This document shows, piece after piece, positions 8,145 to 15,392 of a stretch of DNA of 64,000 bases. Each line of letters opens with the position of its first letter. The stretch's first letter is position 1. The DNA is from Propionispora vibrioides (GTDB taxonomy: Bacteria; Bacillota; Negativicutes; Propionisporales; Propionisporaceae). Below the pieces are notes generated by a model, which worked only from the letters and a program-made list of their open reading frames with translations, was not told where the DNA came from and made no database searches. The stretch spans positions 38,904 through 102,903 of the forward strand of contig NZ_FODY01000015.1 of the NCBI RefSeq assembly GCF_900110485.1, given 5' to 3'. The position numbers and the translations under genes were made by a program.

Positions 8145-8187
8145 GTAAATCCCTCCCCTGACGCTTAACCAGAACGGAGGAATTTAC
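8145..8187 (-). terminator. Terminator of the papain-like peptidase gene
   Basis: Arms GTAAATTCCTCC and GGAGGGATTTAC (read on the minus strand) followed by TTTTTACTGG; 24 bases past the stop codon. The loop resembles that of the terminator at 10098-10136. Confidence 0.75.
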
Positions 8188-8210
8188 ATTGCTATAGGAT
8201 TGTGCCGTTA

Positions 8211-8957
8211 TTAACCTTTGCTTGTCCAGCAATCACTGATATATCCTTGCGTATAATATTGATAAGGCAAATAACAGTACCCTTTATCTCCCCAGGATGT
8301 GCCCCAGCTATTGCGGACGATAAACACTTTACTACTATCATCGTATCCCACAATAAGTACAGCATGACCACCCAGATATTGTTCTTTGCCCGGATTCGGC
8401 ATAGGAACCAACCCAGTCTGAGCTACCTCATCACTTTCAAAGGAATCATATACCTTAATCCCTATCACTACCGGCAATTCTTCGGCAAGCGCTGCTTTTA
8501 TCTGGGAGAATAAAATAATACGGTGATATTCATTGACTTTGTATATAGCGGCATCGGTTGTTTGTTTATCTGTCGGCGCATTCTTAAAGGTTGCTATATC
8601 ATAAGGCCAGTCGGTCTCAGGACATACACCGATTTGGCTTAAAACTTTCATACCATCCCTGATTTCGGCACCTGAGTCCTCATTAACCTGGCCTTCTAAC
8701 TCTCGTTCTTTATAATATAGGAACAACCTTGACAGTGTGATTAAAGACTGGGTACTTTTCAATTCCCAATATTCCCGCAAACCGGAAGCAATGGCATTCG
8801 CCGTACAGGAGCCCAATTCTCCCTGATCAACAACAGGACTGCAATTAGACCGCAAATCAATTTTAGCAGGTAAATGCTCAATGAGTTTATATTTTGATGA
8901 ATAAAAAATATAATCCCGTAAATCCGGAGAATCTTTCTTTAATAAATACTTAGGCAT
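8211..8957 (-). CDS. Papain-like cysteine peptidase (family C1)
   Basis: 248 residues. Catalytic set visible: Q45 and C51 in VVDQGELGSCTANAIA, His near 196 in LGGHAVLIVGYD, Asn near 217 in VRNSWGTSWGDKG. The N-terminus starts directly with the mature-like sequence (KIDLRSNCSPV after about 30 residues), so there is no propeptide of the plant or animal type and no signal peptide; it appears cytoplasmic or released by another route. Start at 8957 with GGGAAAGG upstream. Single-gene unit with its own terminator. Bacterial C1 peptidases of this compact kind are known but their substrates are mostly not. Confidence 0.9.
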   Translation of the reverse strand: MPKYLLKKDSPDLRDYIFYSSKYKLIEHLPAKIDLRSNCSPVVDQGELGSCTANAIASGLREYWELKSTQSLITLSRLFLYYKERELEGQVNEDSGAEIRDGMKVLSQIGVCPETDWPYDIATFKNAPTDKQTTDAAIYKVNEYHRIILFSQIKAALAEELPVVIGIKVYDSFESDEVAQTGLVPMPNPGKEQYLGGHAVLIVGYDDSSKVFIVRNSWGTSWGDKGYCYLPYQYYTQGYISDCWTSKG

Positions 8958-9194
8958 TGGTTTCGACCGCCTTTCCCTTTTGATTTATCATTTGACAAGC
9001 TTCTCTTTCGGTCTATTACAGTATATGCGACCTTAATTCTCTACGGTTTTCCTTTTGTTGCGGGTTCTATCTACAATAGTTCAACAGCTAATCCCACCAG
9101 GCAAAGTTAAAATCTCCTTACTCTGGCTATCACCAAAATAGAAGAATTCTAACCTATTCTCCCTTGAAGATAAACTATCAAATGCTGATTACCA

Positions 9195-9317
9195 TCATCC
9201 ATTGCTAAGGAGTATCTGACGGCTTGTTGGCCATAAGAAGAAACAGATACTAATAATAACCCCAAGTATAGACCCTAGGATTAATCCTATTGTGAAAACC
9301 TCAATCTTTCTTCCCAT
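9195..9317 (-). CDS. Small single-pass membrane protein, 40 residues
   Basis: ATG at 9317 with GGAGG seven bases upstream; stop TGA at 9195. The residues run MGRKIEVFTIGLILGSILGV, then a further hydrophobic IISICFFLWP stretch and a short polar tail. One membrane helix with GxxLGxxLG spacing, reminiscent of the start of YtxH-type proteins, but too short for that family. It lies 31 bases downstream of the small exported protein gene, same strand, so the two may be co-transcribed. Function unknown; support is the ribosome site and the clear helix. Confidence 0.55.
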   Translation of the reverse strand: MGRKIEVFTIGLILGSILGVIISICFFLWPTSRQILLSNG

Positions 9318-9347
9318 AAAACTTCCTCCGGTCTAAGAAGTCTGCAC

Positions 9348-9644
9348 TTACTGCATCTCCCTTAACGTCTGTTCATGACGTTGGTTTTCCCGTTCCTGTC
9401 TTTCGTGCCATTCTTTTTCGCCTTCATTGGGACGTCTCTTCATTTCGTTTTCATGCCGTTGCTTCTCTTCACGCAATCGCTTATCATGGTCCCCCTGCTG
9501 ATTCTGCGGTTGGTCCATCCGAATGGTCTGCTGCTGCCAATTGCCGGCAGGCACCGGCGATGCCTCGGTTACCGCAATACCTAAGCCGATTTGCATGATA
9601 CCGGCCAACGAATAAATAATAGTCTTTCTTACAATGTCATTCAT
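9348..9644 (-). CDS. Small exported, highly charged protein
   Basis: 98 residues from ATG 9644, chosen over the ATG at 9659 because GGGAG sits 8 bases ahead of it. Signal peptide at about 1-27 (MNDIVRK, then a hydrophobic stretch). The mature part is rich in Gln, Glu, Arg and His with many RHE-type repeats (EEKQRHENEMKRRPNEGEKE, then WHERQERENQRHE), probably one long helix or a disordered chain. Such secreted KREQ-rich proteins occur in Negativicutes, with no known role; periplasmic chaperone or metal-binding functions are possible. Same strand as the 40-residue membrane protein downstream. Confidence 0.7.
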   Translation of the reverse strand: MNDIVRKTIIYSLAGIMQIGLGIAVTEASPVPAGNWQQQTIRMDQPQNQQGDHDKRLREEKQRHENEMKRRPNEGEKEWHERQERENQRHEQTLREMQ

Positions 9645-9906
9645 TTCAATCACTCCCATATTTTTCTTAAGAAAATAATACCAGTTAAATATTACAATTT
9701 TGTTACAAAAAACTCATTTTAAAAAATCAGACAGACGAAAATTAACCACAAAATAATCAAAACCACCCGTCAAATTGGTGGTTTACACTGAAGTTATAAG
9801 CCTCTGTTACTAGGCGGCAGCTTAAGACGCTGGCTTTATATAACTTTTATTTGCACCTGACCGGATGGTTTTTGTTTCGCTCACTCAACCGACTAAAGTC
9901 TATAAT

Positions 9907-9938
9907 AAAACACCTCTAACCGAAGTTAGAGGTGTTTT
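9907..9938. terminator. Orphan bidirectional terminator
   Basis: Perfect 14-base arms AAAACACCTCTAAC and GTTAGAGGTGTTTT around a CGAA tetraloop, flanked by A/T runs. No gene is close enough upstream on either strand to assign it. Confidence 0.7.
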
Positions 9939-10097
9939 CACGGCAACTTAAAAAACTTATAGGATAATATCCCTATCGTCATAACGCCGCAAAATATCAT
10001 AAAATAAATTAAGGTAAGCACCCGCCGCACCGCCTTCGTAATAATGTTATGATAAGTTAGTTTATGCAGCAGTCAGAATTATAGCCACAAAACAAAG

Positions 10098-10136
10098 AAT
10101 CCCTTCACCCTGGCGATCAACCAGAATGAAGGGATT
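10098..10136 (-). terminator. Terminator of the LamG-FN3 gene
   Basis: Arms AATCCCTTCA and TGAAGGGATT just past the stop at 10141, followed on the minus strand by a T-rich run. Confidence 0.8.
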
Positions 10137-10140
10137 AATG

Positions 10141-11286
10141 TTATTCTGCCGGCAGTGAAATCACTTCAAAGCTGATGATTTTGTCAAACAATAAATATTC
10201 CTTACTGCCAAATGCCGTTGTAAGCTGATAACTAAAAGTATCACTGTTACTATGCGAGTTCAGCCACTCTATAAACCCGTTAATCTCTCTCATAGGCAAC
10301 TTATACTCCCGTTCACTGGAATCAATCATCGTAACCCTGAGCAGGCCCTGGCCCTCTTCTACAGGTGCCGCCTGGGGGGTAGCCGAAGCCTCATTAGAAA
10401 TTACACCTTCGCCATCCCCATTTACAGCGGCAACCACATAATAATAGGTCGTGCCATTTGTTACGTTGGTATCCACATATGAGGTCCCCGATATGGTAGT
10501 TGCAATCGTTTCATAGGGACCGCCTGCTGTCGTTGAGCGTTTTACATTGTAGCTAGTAACGTCGGTAACTGCATCCCAGTTGAGAGTTACTTGAGAATCA
10601 CCTGGGTTGGCGGTAAGATTGGCTGGTGCATTAGGCACTGCAACGGTTCCTGGCGGTGTAAAATCAGATGTCCATCGGGCTACATTAGAAATACGAAATT
10701 CGTCAACATAGCCGTTGAAGTAATACATATTCCGAATATCCTGTTTTCCTAACACATATACCCCGTCAGAAATAAACTGCATAGTTGCAGCAATAGTCTT
10801 ACTTGCTACTAGTTTTCCATTAACAAATGCTAATAGATTTGTTCCATTTCTAGCAAAAGCAACATGCTGCATTACATTCTGAGTAATGGAAAATTCCAAT
10901 AAGAGTATAGGGGTTTGATTTAGTGTGCTTGTATACACTAAACGCATGTGAGTGCTATTGGGACAATTTATCTGAAAAGTGTAGAGAGTAGATGTCCAGT
11001 TAGGAGAACTTTTCCCTCCCGAACAAAATAATCCATTTGAGCTACTATTTGTTATAGGGTACACCCAGAAATCAATGGTCCAGTCATCAGTTCCAAAACC
11101 TGTTAAAGACGGTGTAGTTAAATATTGCCCTGAACCACTTAAATATAATGAGCTGTTTCCAAATTCACTTTTCAAGTTGCTAATTGCAGCGCCGCCATAC
11201 GCGGTCCATGTATTTCCGCATGCATCATTAATTCCATCATCAAAATGAAGCAGGGAAACTGTATTCTGATCCACTTCATAAGCCAT
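10141..11286 (-). CDS. LamG-like lectin domain plus fibronectin type III protein
   Basis: 381 residues. Residues about 5-210 form a LamG/concanavalin-like jelly roll (TVSLLHFDDG, YLSGSGQYLT, DDWTIDFWVYP, YFNGYVDEFRISNVARW). A fibronectin type III domain follows at about 215-305 (PANLTANPGDSQVTLNWDAV ... TYYYVVAAVN). The last 70 residues form a small separate domain. No signal peptide or anchor, which is more like phage tail or appendage adhesins than a secreted enzyme. Excellent ribosome site (GGAGGAATT). No other phage genes are nearby, so it is an orphan; a carbohydrate-binding role is inferred from the fold. Confidence 0.88.
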   Translation of the reverse strand: MAYEVDQNTVSLLHFDDGINDACGNTWTAYGGAAISNLKSEFGNSSLYLSGSGQYLTTPSLTGFGTDDWTIDFWVYPITNSSSNGLFCSGGKSSPNWTSTLYTFQINCPNSTHMRLVYTSTLNQTPILLLEFSITQNVMQHVAFARNGTNLLAFVNGKLVASKTIAATMQFISDGVYVLGKQDIRNMYYFNGYVDEFRISNVARWTSDFTPPGTVAVPNAPANLTANPGDSQVTLNWDAVTDVTSYNVKRSTTAGGPYETIATTISGTSYVDTNVTNGTTYYYVVAAVNGDGEGVISNEASATPQAAPVEEGQGLLRVTMIDSSEREYKLPMREINGFIEWLNSHSNSDTFSYQLTTAFGSKEYLLFDKIISFEVISLPAE

Positions 11287-11469
11287 TTCACAATTCCTCC
11301 AATTAATTTATATTTTGAAAGTCAACATAGCCAAGGAACTCTTGTGCCCTACTCTGTGTTTCCTGTACGTCGGCTTTCATGGGGATACATTCACGCAGCG
11401 CGTAATATTAAACGGGCTTCCTTTTCACCATTCTTATATTATGTAAACTAAAAACATATTGTTACAAGA

Positions 11470-11506
11470 AAAAGCTCCTACCCGGCTATTAACCGAGATA
11501 GGAGCA
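11470..11506 (-). terminator. Terminator in the leader of the LamG-FN3 gene
   Basis: GCTCCTA/TAGGAGC outer stem with an inner CTCGG/CCGGG stem, followed on the minus strand by TTTTTCTTG. It lies 190 bases upstream of the LamG start and 330 bases past glmS, which has its own terminator, so it may be an attenuator. No known aptamer was recognised ahead of it. Confidence 0.6.
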
Positions 11507-11769
11507 AAACTAAGGAGATATGTCCCGTTGCAATTTTAGACTATTAACTGTTTTACTTCTTTCTTGTTGATATTATCCCGGATTTTCCACGCTGTCACTA
11601 AGCTCTGTTTTGATGCAGTAAAGTACGTCAACGCTGCTGATTGTTGATATCCAACTGCAGAAAAATCTAATTAAACAAAATAGCAGTATCAGGTATTTAC
11701 CTATATTCCATTCTTATCCGCCGGAATCAGGCAGGCCAGAAGATATTGAGTTGGCTGATACTTTAGCAA

Positions 11770-11818
11770 AAAAAGCACACAACCCCGCAGCATAAAGCTG
11801 CAGTGATTGTGTGCTTTT
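11770..11818 (-). terminator. glmS terminator
   Basis: Arms AAAAGCACACAA and TTGTGTGCTTTT with an inner CAGC/GCTG stem, followed by seven T on the minus strand; 15 bases past the glmS stop. Confidence 0.9.
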
Positions 11819-11832
11819 ATTTCATTACTGAA

Positions 11833-13662
11833 TTATTCTACCGTTACGCTCTTGGCCAGATTTCTCGGTTTATCTACATCGCAGCCACGGGTAATGGCGG
11901 CATAGTAGGCGAGAAGCTGCAGCGGGATAACGGCCAGCAGCGGTGCCAGGTACTTGTGGGCATCCGGGATATAGATGGCATGATCCACATAATTTCTGAT
12001 ATGGTCGTCGCCTTTCATGGCAATCCCGATAACCACCGCATCGCGTGCCTTAACTTCCTTGATGTTACTGAGCATCTTTTCATACACATCCGGCTGTGTC
12101 GCCAGCGCAATGACCGGTACGCCTTCAATAATCAGCGCCAGGGTGCCGTGTTTCAGTTCACCGGCCGCATAAGCTTCAGCGTGAATGTATGATATTTCCT
12201 TAAGTTTCAGGGAACCTTCCAGCGCCACACAATAGTCCAGGGCGCGGCCAATAAAGAATACATCTTCGTTAAAGCCGTACTGCTGGGCAAAGGTTTTGAT
12301 TGGTTCCACATCCTCGAGAATTTCATGGGCCTGTGCCGGCAGATCGCGCAAACCTTGAATCAGTTCCTTCACCTTTGCCGCCGCCAAGGTTTCGCGTAAA
12401 GCAGCAACATAAATGGACAGCATGCATAAGGTTACCAACTGGGTGGTATAGGCTTTCGTGGAGGCCACAGCGATTTCCGGACCGGCCCAGGTGTAGATCA
12501 CATGATCGGCTTCACGGGCAATAGAAGAACCGACAACGTTGGTAATAGCCAGTGTTCTGGCACCCAGCCGTTTAGCTTCTTTCAAGCCGGCCAGCGTATC
12601 CAGCGTTTCGCCGGACTGACTGATGACAATAACCAGGGTTTTATCATCCACCAGTGGCGAACGGTAGCGAAACTCAGAGGCCACATCCACCTCGACCGGA
12701 ATACGCGCCAGGTTTTCCAGATAATATTTACCGACAATGCCGGCATGATAGGCCGTACCGCAGGCAACAATAGCAATCTTGTTAATACCGGCCACTTCTT
12801 CCGGTGTCCATTTCAGCTCGTCAAAGATAATGTGGCTATCGTCTTTTGCCAGACGTCCCGACATGGTTTCGCGTACAGCTTTCGGCTGTTCATATATTTC
12901 CTTGATCATGAAATGTTCGTAGCCGCCCTTTTCGGCTGCTTCGGCATCCCAGTTAACTTCAAATACTTTCTTGGTAATCGGTACGCCCTGACGGTTCATG
13001 ACCCAGACCGAATCCTTGGTCACAATGGCCATTTCACCATCGCTCAGGATATAGGTCTTGCGGGTACGGCTAATGATGGCCGGAATATCGGAGGCCACAA
13101 AATTCTCCCCGTTGCCGAGACCAATAACCAGCGGATTATCCTGCTTGGTGCAGATAATTTTGTCCGGTTCATGTTCCGTCATGAATACCAGCGCATAGGA
13201 GCCTTCAATCTCGGTCAGAACTTTCCGTACGGCAGCTTCAAAATCGCCCTCATAGTACTCTTCTACCAGATGAGCCACGACTTCGGTGTCGGTTTCCGAG
13301 CTAAACACATGGCCTTTGGTGATCAGCTTCTCTTTGAGATGCAGGTAGTTCTCAATAATCCCGTTGTGAACCACCACGAATTTCCCCGAGCAATCGGTGT
13401 GGGGATGGGAATTTACATCGGAAGGACGCCCATGTGTCGCCCAACGGGTATGCCCAATGCCGATGCAACCGATAGGAGAATCACTTTCTACCTTCTTCTT
13501 GAGGACGCCTAACCGGCCAACACTTTTTTCCACATTGATTTCCTTACCGTCAAATACCGCAATGCCGGCCGAATCGTAACCGCGATACTCCAGTTTGGTC
13601 AGCCCTTCAATCAAAAAAGGTGCCGCCTGTTTAGGGCCTATATATCCAACAATACCACACAT
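11833..13662 (-). CDS. glmS: Glutamine--fructose-6-phosphate aminotransferase (isomerizing)
   Basis: Makes glucosamine-6-phosphate from fructose-6-phosphate and glutamine, the entry step to UDP-GlcNAc and the cell wall. 609 residues, full length. N-terminal glutaminase domain with nucleophile Cys at position 2 (MCGIVGYIG; position 1 after Met removal), RGYDSAG and THGRPS; two SIS sugar-binding domains (IVACGTAYHAG, SQSGETLDT, ASTKAYTTQ, EGSLKLKEI); conserved C-terminus PRNLAKSVTVE. ATG at 13662 behind AGGAGG. Expression is controlled by the glmS ribozyme in its leader, which self-cleaves when glucosamine-6-phosphate is abundant. Last gene of the cdaA-cdaR-FAD-glmM-glmS cluster. Confidence 0.99.
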   Translation of the reverse strand: MCGIVGYIGPKQAAPFLIEGLTKLEYRGYDSAGIAVFDGKEINVEKSVGRLGVLKKKVESDSPIGCIGIGHTRWATHGRPSDVNSHPHTDCSGKFVVVHNGIIENYLHLKEKLITKGHVFSSETDTEVVAHLVEEYYEGDFEAAVRKVLTEIEGSYALVFMTEHEPDKIICTKQDNPLVIGLGNGENFVASDIPAIISRTRKTYILSDGEMAIVTKDSVWVMNRQGVPITKKVFEVNWDAEAAEKGGYEHFMIKEIYEQPKAVRETMSGRLAKDDSHIIFDELKWTPEEVAGINKIAIVACGTAYHAGIVGKYYLENLARIPVEVDVASEFRYRSPLVDDKTLVIVISQSGETLDTLAGLKEAKRLGARTLAITNVVGSSIAREADHVIYTWAGPEIAVASTKAYTTQLVTLCMLSIYVAALRETLAAAKVKELIQGLRDLPAQAHEILEDVEPIKTFAQQYGFNEDVFFIGRALDYCVALEGSLKLKEISYIHAEAYAAGELKHGTLALIIEGVPVIALATQPDVYEKMLSNIKEVKARDAVVIGIAMKGDDHIRNYVDHAIYIPDAHKYLAPLLAVIPLQLLAYYAAITRGCDVDKPRNLAKSVTVE

Positions 13663-13696
13663 GTATATTTATCCTCCTACATACGCAAATAGACAT

Positions 13697-13872
13697 AATA
13701 ATTGTATTCAGTTGTCCCTGCACGAATCTTTTTGTCCCACAAGTTGCCTTATGGTTTTGTAGATTACATAACGACCTGCAGTGGCCGAGAGGCATCCGCT
13801 GACAATATCGATAAACCTCTACCTCGTCTGCTTGCCTGATCATTCCGCATCTTCGGCAAGCACCAGCGCTCT
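13697..13872 (-). ncRNA. glmS ribozyme-riboswitch
   Basis: On the minus strand the segment begins A|GCGCTGG (expected cleavage between 13870 and 13869) and contains the conserved core GACGAGGTAGAGGTTTATCG, then AGCGGATGCCTC, then GGCCACTGCAGG and CCATAAGG, as in other glmS ribozymes. It ends shortly ahead of the glmS ribosome site. Glucosamine-6-phosphate acts as cofactor for self-cleavage, leading to decay of the glmS message. Confidence 0.97.
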
Positions 13873-13925
13873 TGTTTAGTTTTAACCAAATGATTTTACA
13901 CTATCCATATCTCACCTCCCCTTAT

Positions 13926-13974
13926 CAATGTATATGCAAAGGAGCACCGCAGTGCTCCTTTTGCATATACATTG
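13926..13974 (-). terminator. glmM terminator
   Basis: Very long hairpin, about 22 paired bases (CAATGTATATGC ... GCATATACATTG) with AGGAGCAC/GTGCTCCT near the loop, 50 bases past the glmM stop. It separates glmM from the glmS ribozyme leader, so glmS has its own promoter or depends on read-through. Confidence 0.8.
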
Positions 13975-14025
13975 TAATATAATTTTTCTCAGCGGTCAAC
14001 CAATACTACCGATCATTCCGGGATA

Positions 14026-15366
14026 TCAACCCTGTTCTTTCTTCACTACATCAGCAATTTGCTTTACAATACGTTCCAGTTCAGGCAAGACCGGTCCTTC
14101 CGCCATAACCCGGATCAAAGGCTCCGTACCGGAGGGGCGAACCAGAATCCGGCCGTCTTCCCCCAGTTCCTGCTCACCGTCAGCAATGGCACCGGCAATC
14201 CTGGCATTGTCCTGCCAGCCGTCTTTGGTCGCTACCCGGATATTGACCAGCATCTGCGGGAACCGGGTCATCACCTTAGCCAGTTCAGACATCTTCTTGC
14301 CGCTTTCCGTCAGGGCACTGATCAGTTGCAGCGCCGTCAGCACACCGTCACCGGTGGTACTGTGATCACCAAAAATAATGTGGCCCGACTGTTCGCCGCC
14401 TAACGCATAGCACTGTTCGCGCATAGCTTCCAGCACATAGCGGTCGCCCACTTGGGTGATCAGTACTTTGCCGCCGGCCTTTTTAATGGCCTGGTGCAGG
14501 CCGATGTTGCTCATGACCGTAGCCACCAGCGTATTATCTTTCAGCCTGCCTTGCCTCATCAGTTTCAATGCACAGATAACCATCATCTGGTCACCGTCCA
14601 CTAGGGTACCGGTCTCATCCACAGCCAGGCAGCGGTCGGCATCACCGTCATGGGCGATGCCCAGATCGGCCTGGTGCTCCCTGACTGCCTGCTGCAGTCC
14701 TTCCATGTGGGTCGAACCGCAGTTGGCGTTAATATTGGTTCCGTTCGGTTTATTGTGCAGCACGACAACCTGTGCCCCCAGGCGCTTCAAGGCAACCGGC
14801 GCCACTTCATAGGCAGCTCCCTCAGCACAGTCAAGTACGATTTTCAGACCTTCAAAACGGCAATCGACCGTGCTCACCACATAATCAATATATTCTTTAA
14901 TCAAGTCGTGATGGTGCAGAATGGTACCAATCGCCTCACCCGTCGGGCGCGGCATGGTATCGGTTTCAGCCAACACCAGCTCTTCCAGCTTTTCCTCAAC
15001 AGCATCAGGCAGTTTATAGCCGGTGCCGGCAAAAAATTTGATGCCGTTATCGGGATAGGGATTGTGCGAGGCAGAAATAACGACTCCCGCCTGACCGCTG
15101 TATTTGCTGGTCAGATAGGCTACCGCCGGTGTCGGTACAACACCCAGCAGGACCGCTTTGCCGCCGGCCGAACAAATTCCCGCCGCCAAGGCCGCTTCCA
15201 GCATCTGACCGGAAATACGGGTATCCCGGCCGATATAGAAGACAGGCTCGGCATGTTCCTGCCCGAAAAGAGTCGTGGCCGCCCGCCCCAGTTTAAATGC
15301 CAGCTCTGCCGTAAGCTGCGTATTGGCAACCCCGCGCACACCGTCTGTTCCAAAAAGTTTCCCCAT
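14026..15366 (-). CDS. glmM: Phosphoglucosamine mutase
   Basis: Converts glucosamine-6-phosphate to glucosamine-1-phosphate for UDP-GlcNAc synthesis. 446 residues, full length. Phosphoserine loop VVISASHNPYPDNGIKFF (Ser near 100), metal-binding DGDADRCL, sugar-binding GEQSGH, and phosphate-binding RPSGTEPLIRVM in the C-terminal domain. The start MGKLFGTDGVRGVAN is typical. In Firmicutes the c-di-AMP synthase CdaA, CdaR and GlmM are encoded together and GlmM binds and restrains CdaA; the same order is kept here with an FAD protein gene between cdaR and glmM. Confidence 0.99.
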   Translation of the reverse strand: MGKLFGTDGVRGVANTQLTAELAFKLGRAATTLFGQEHAEPVFYIGRDTRISGQMLEAALAAGICSAGGKAVLLGVVPTPAVAYLTSKYSGQAGVVISASHNPYPDNGIKFFAGTGYKLPDAVEEKLEELVLAETDTMPRPTGEAIGTILHHHDLIKEYIDYVVSTVDCRFEGLKIVLDCAEGAAYEVAPVALKRLGAQVVVLHNKPNGTNINANCGSTHMEGLQQAVREHQADLGIAHDGDADRCLAVDETGTLVDGDQMMVICALKLMRQGRLKDNTLVATVMSNIGLHQAIKKAGGKVLITQVGDRYVLEAMREQCYALGGEQSGHIIFGDHSTTGDGVLTALQLISALTESGKKMSELAKVMTRFPQMLVNIRVATKDGWQDNARIAGAIADGEQELGEDGRILVRPSGTEPLIRVMAEGPVLPELERIVKQIADVVKKEQG

Positions 15367-15392
15367 AAATGATGATTCTCCCTTCCTGCACT

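Larger units (their letters stand above)
9645..10140. other. Gene-free stretch with two hairpins
   Basis: About 500 AT-rich bases. Holds AAACCACC/GGTGGTTT at 9760-9784, the strong hairpin at 9907-9938 and the LamG gene terminator at 10098-10136. No open frame with a ribosome site was found. Confidence 0.5.
11287..11832. other. Long intergenic region with leader terminator and possible gene remnants
   Basis: Holds the terminator at 11474-11505 on the minus strand, the glmS terminator at 11770-11818, and two stretches with coding-like translation but no start: minus 11290-11440 (frame broken once, ending just before the LamG ribosome site) and plus about 11624-11794. Confidence 0.4.

Noticed and set aside
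9760..9784. AAACCACC/GGTGGTTT hairpin as the end of an IS200/IS605-type element
   Set aside because: No transposase or second end was found, and the hairpin is too short to identify.
11624..11794. Plus-strand coding-like stretch ending KKAHNPAA before the glmS terminator
   Set aside because: No start codon or ribosome site and it overlaps the glmS terminator; too weak to call a gene remnant.
12502..13512. Long plus-strand frame opposite glmS (336 codons), and similar ones opposite argD, argJ and the FAD gene
   Set aside because: Shadows of GC-rich, strongly conserved minus-strand genes; no ribosome sites or recognisable domains.
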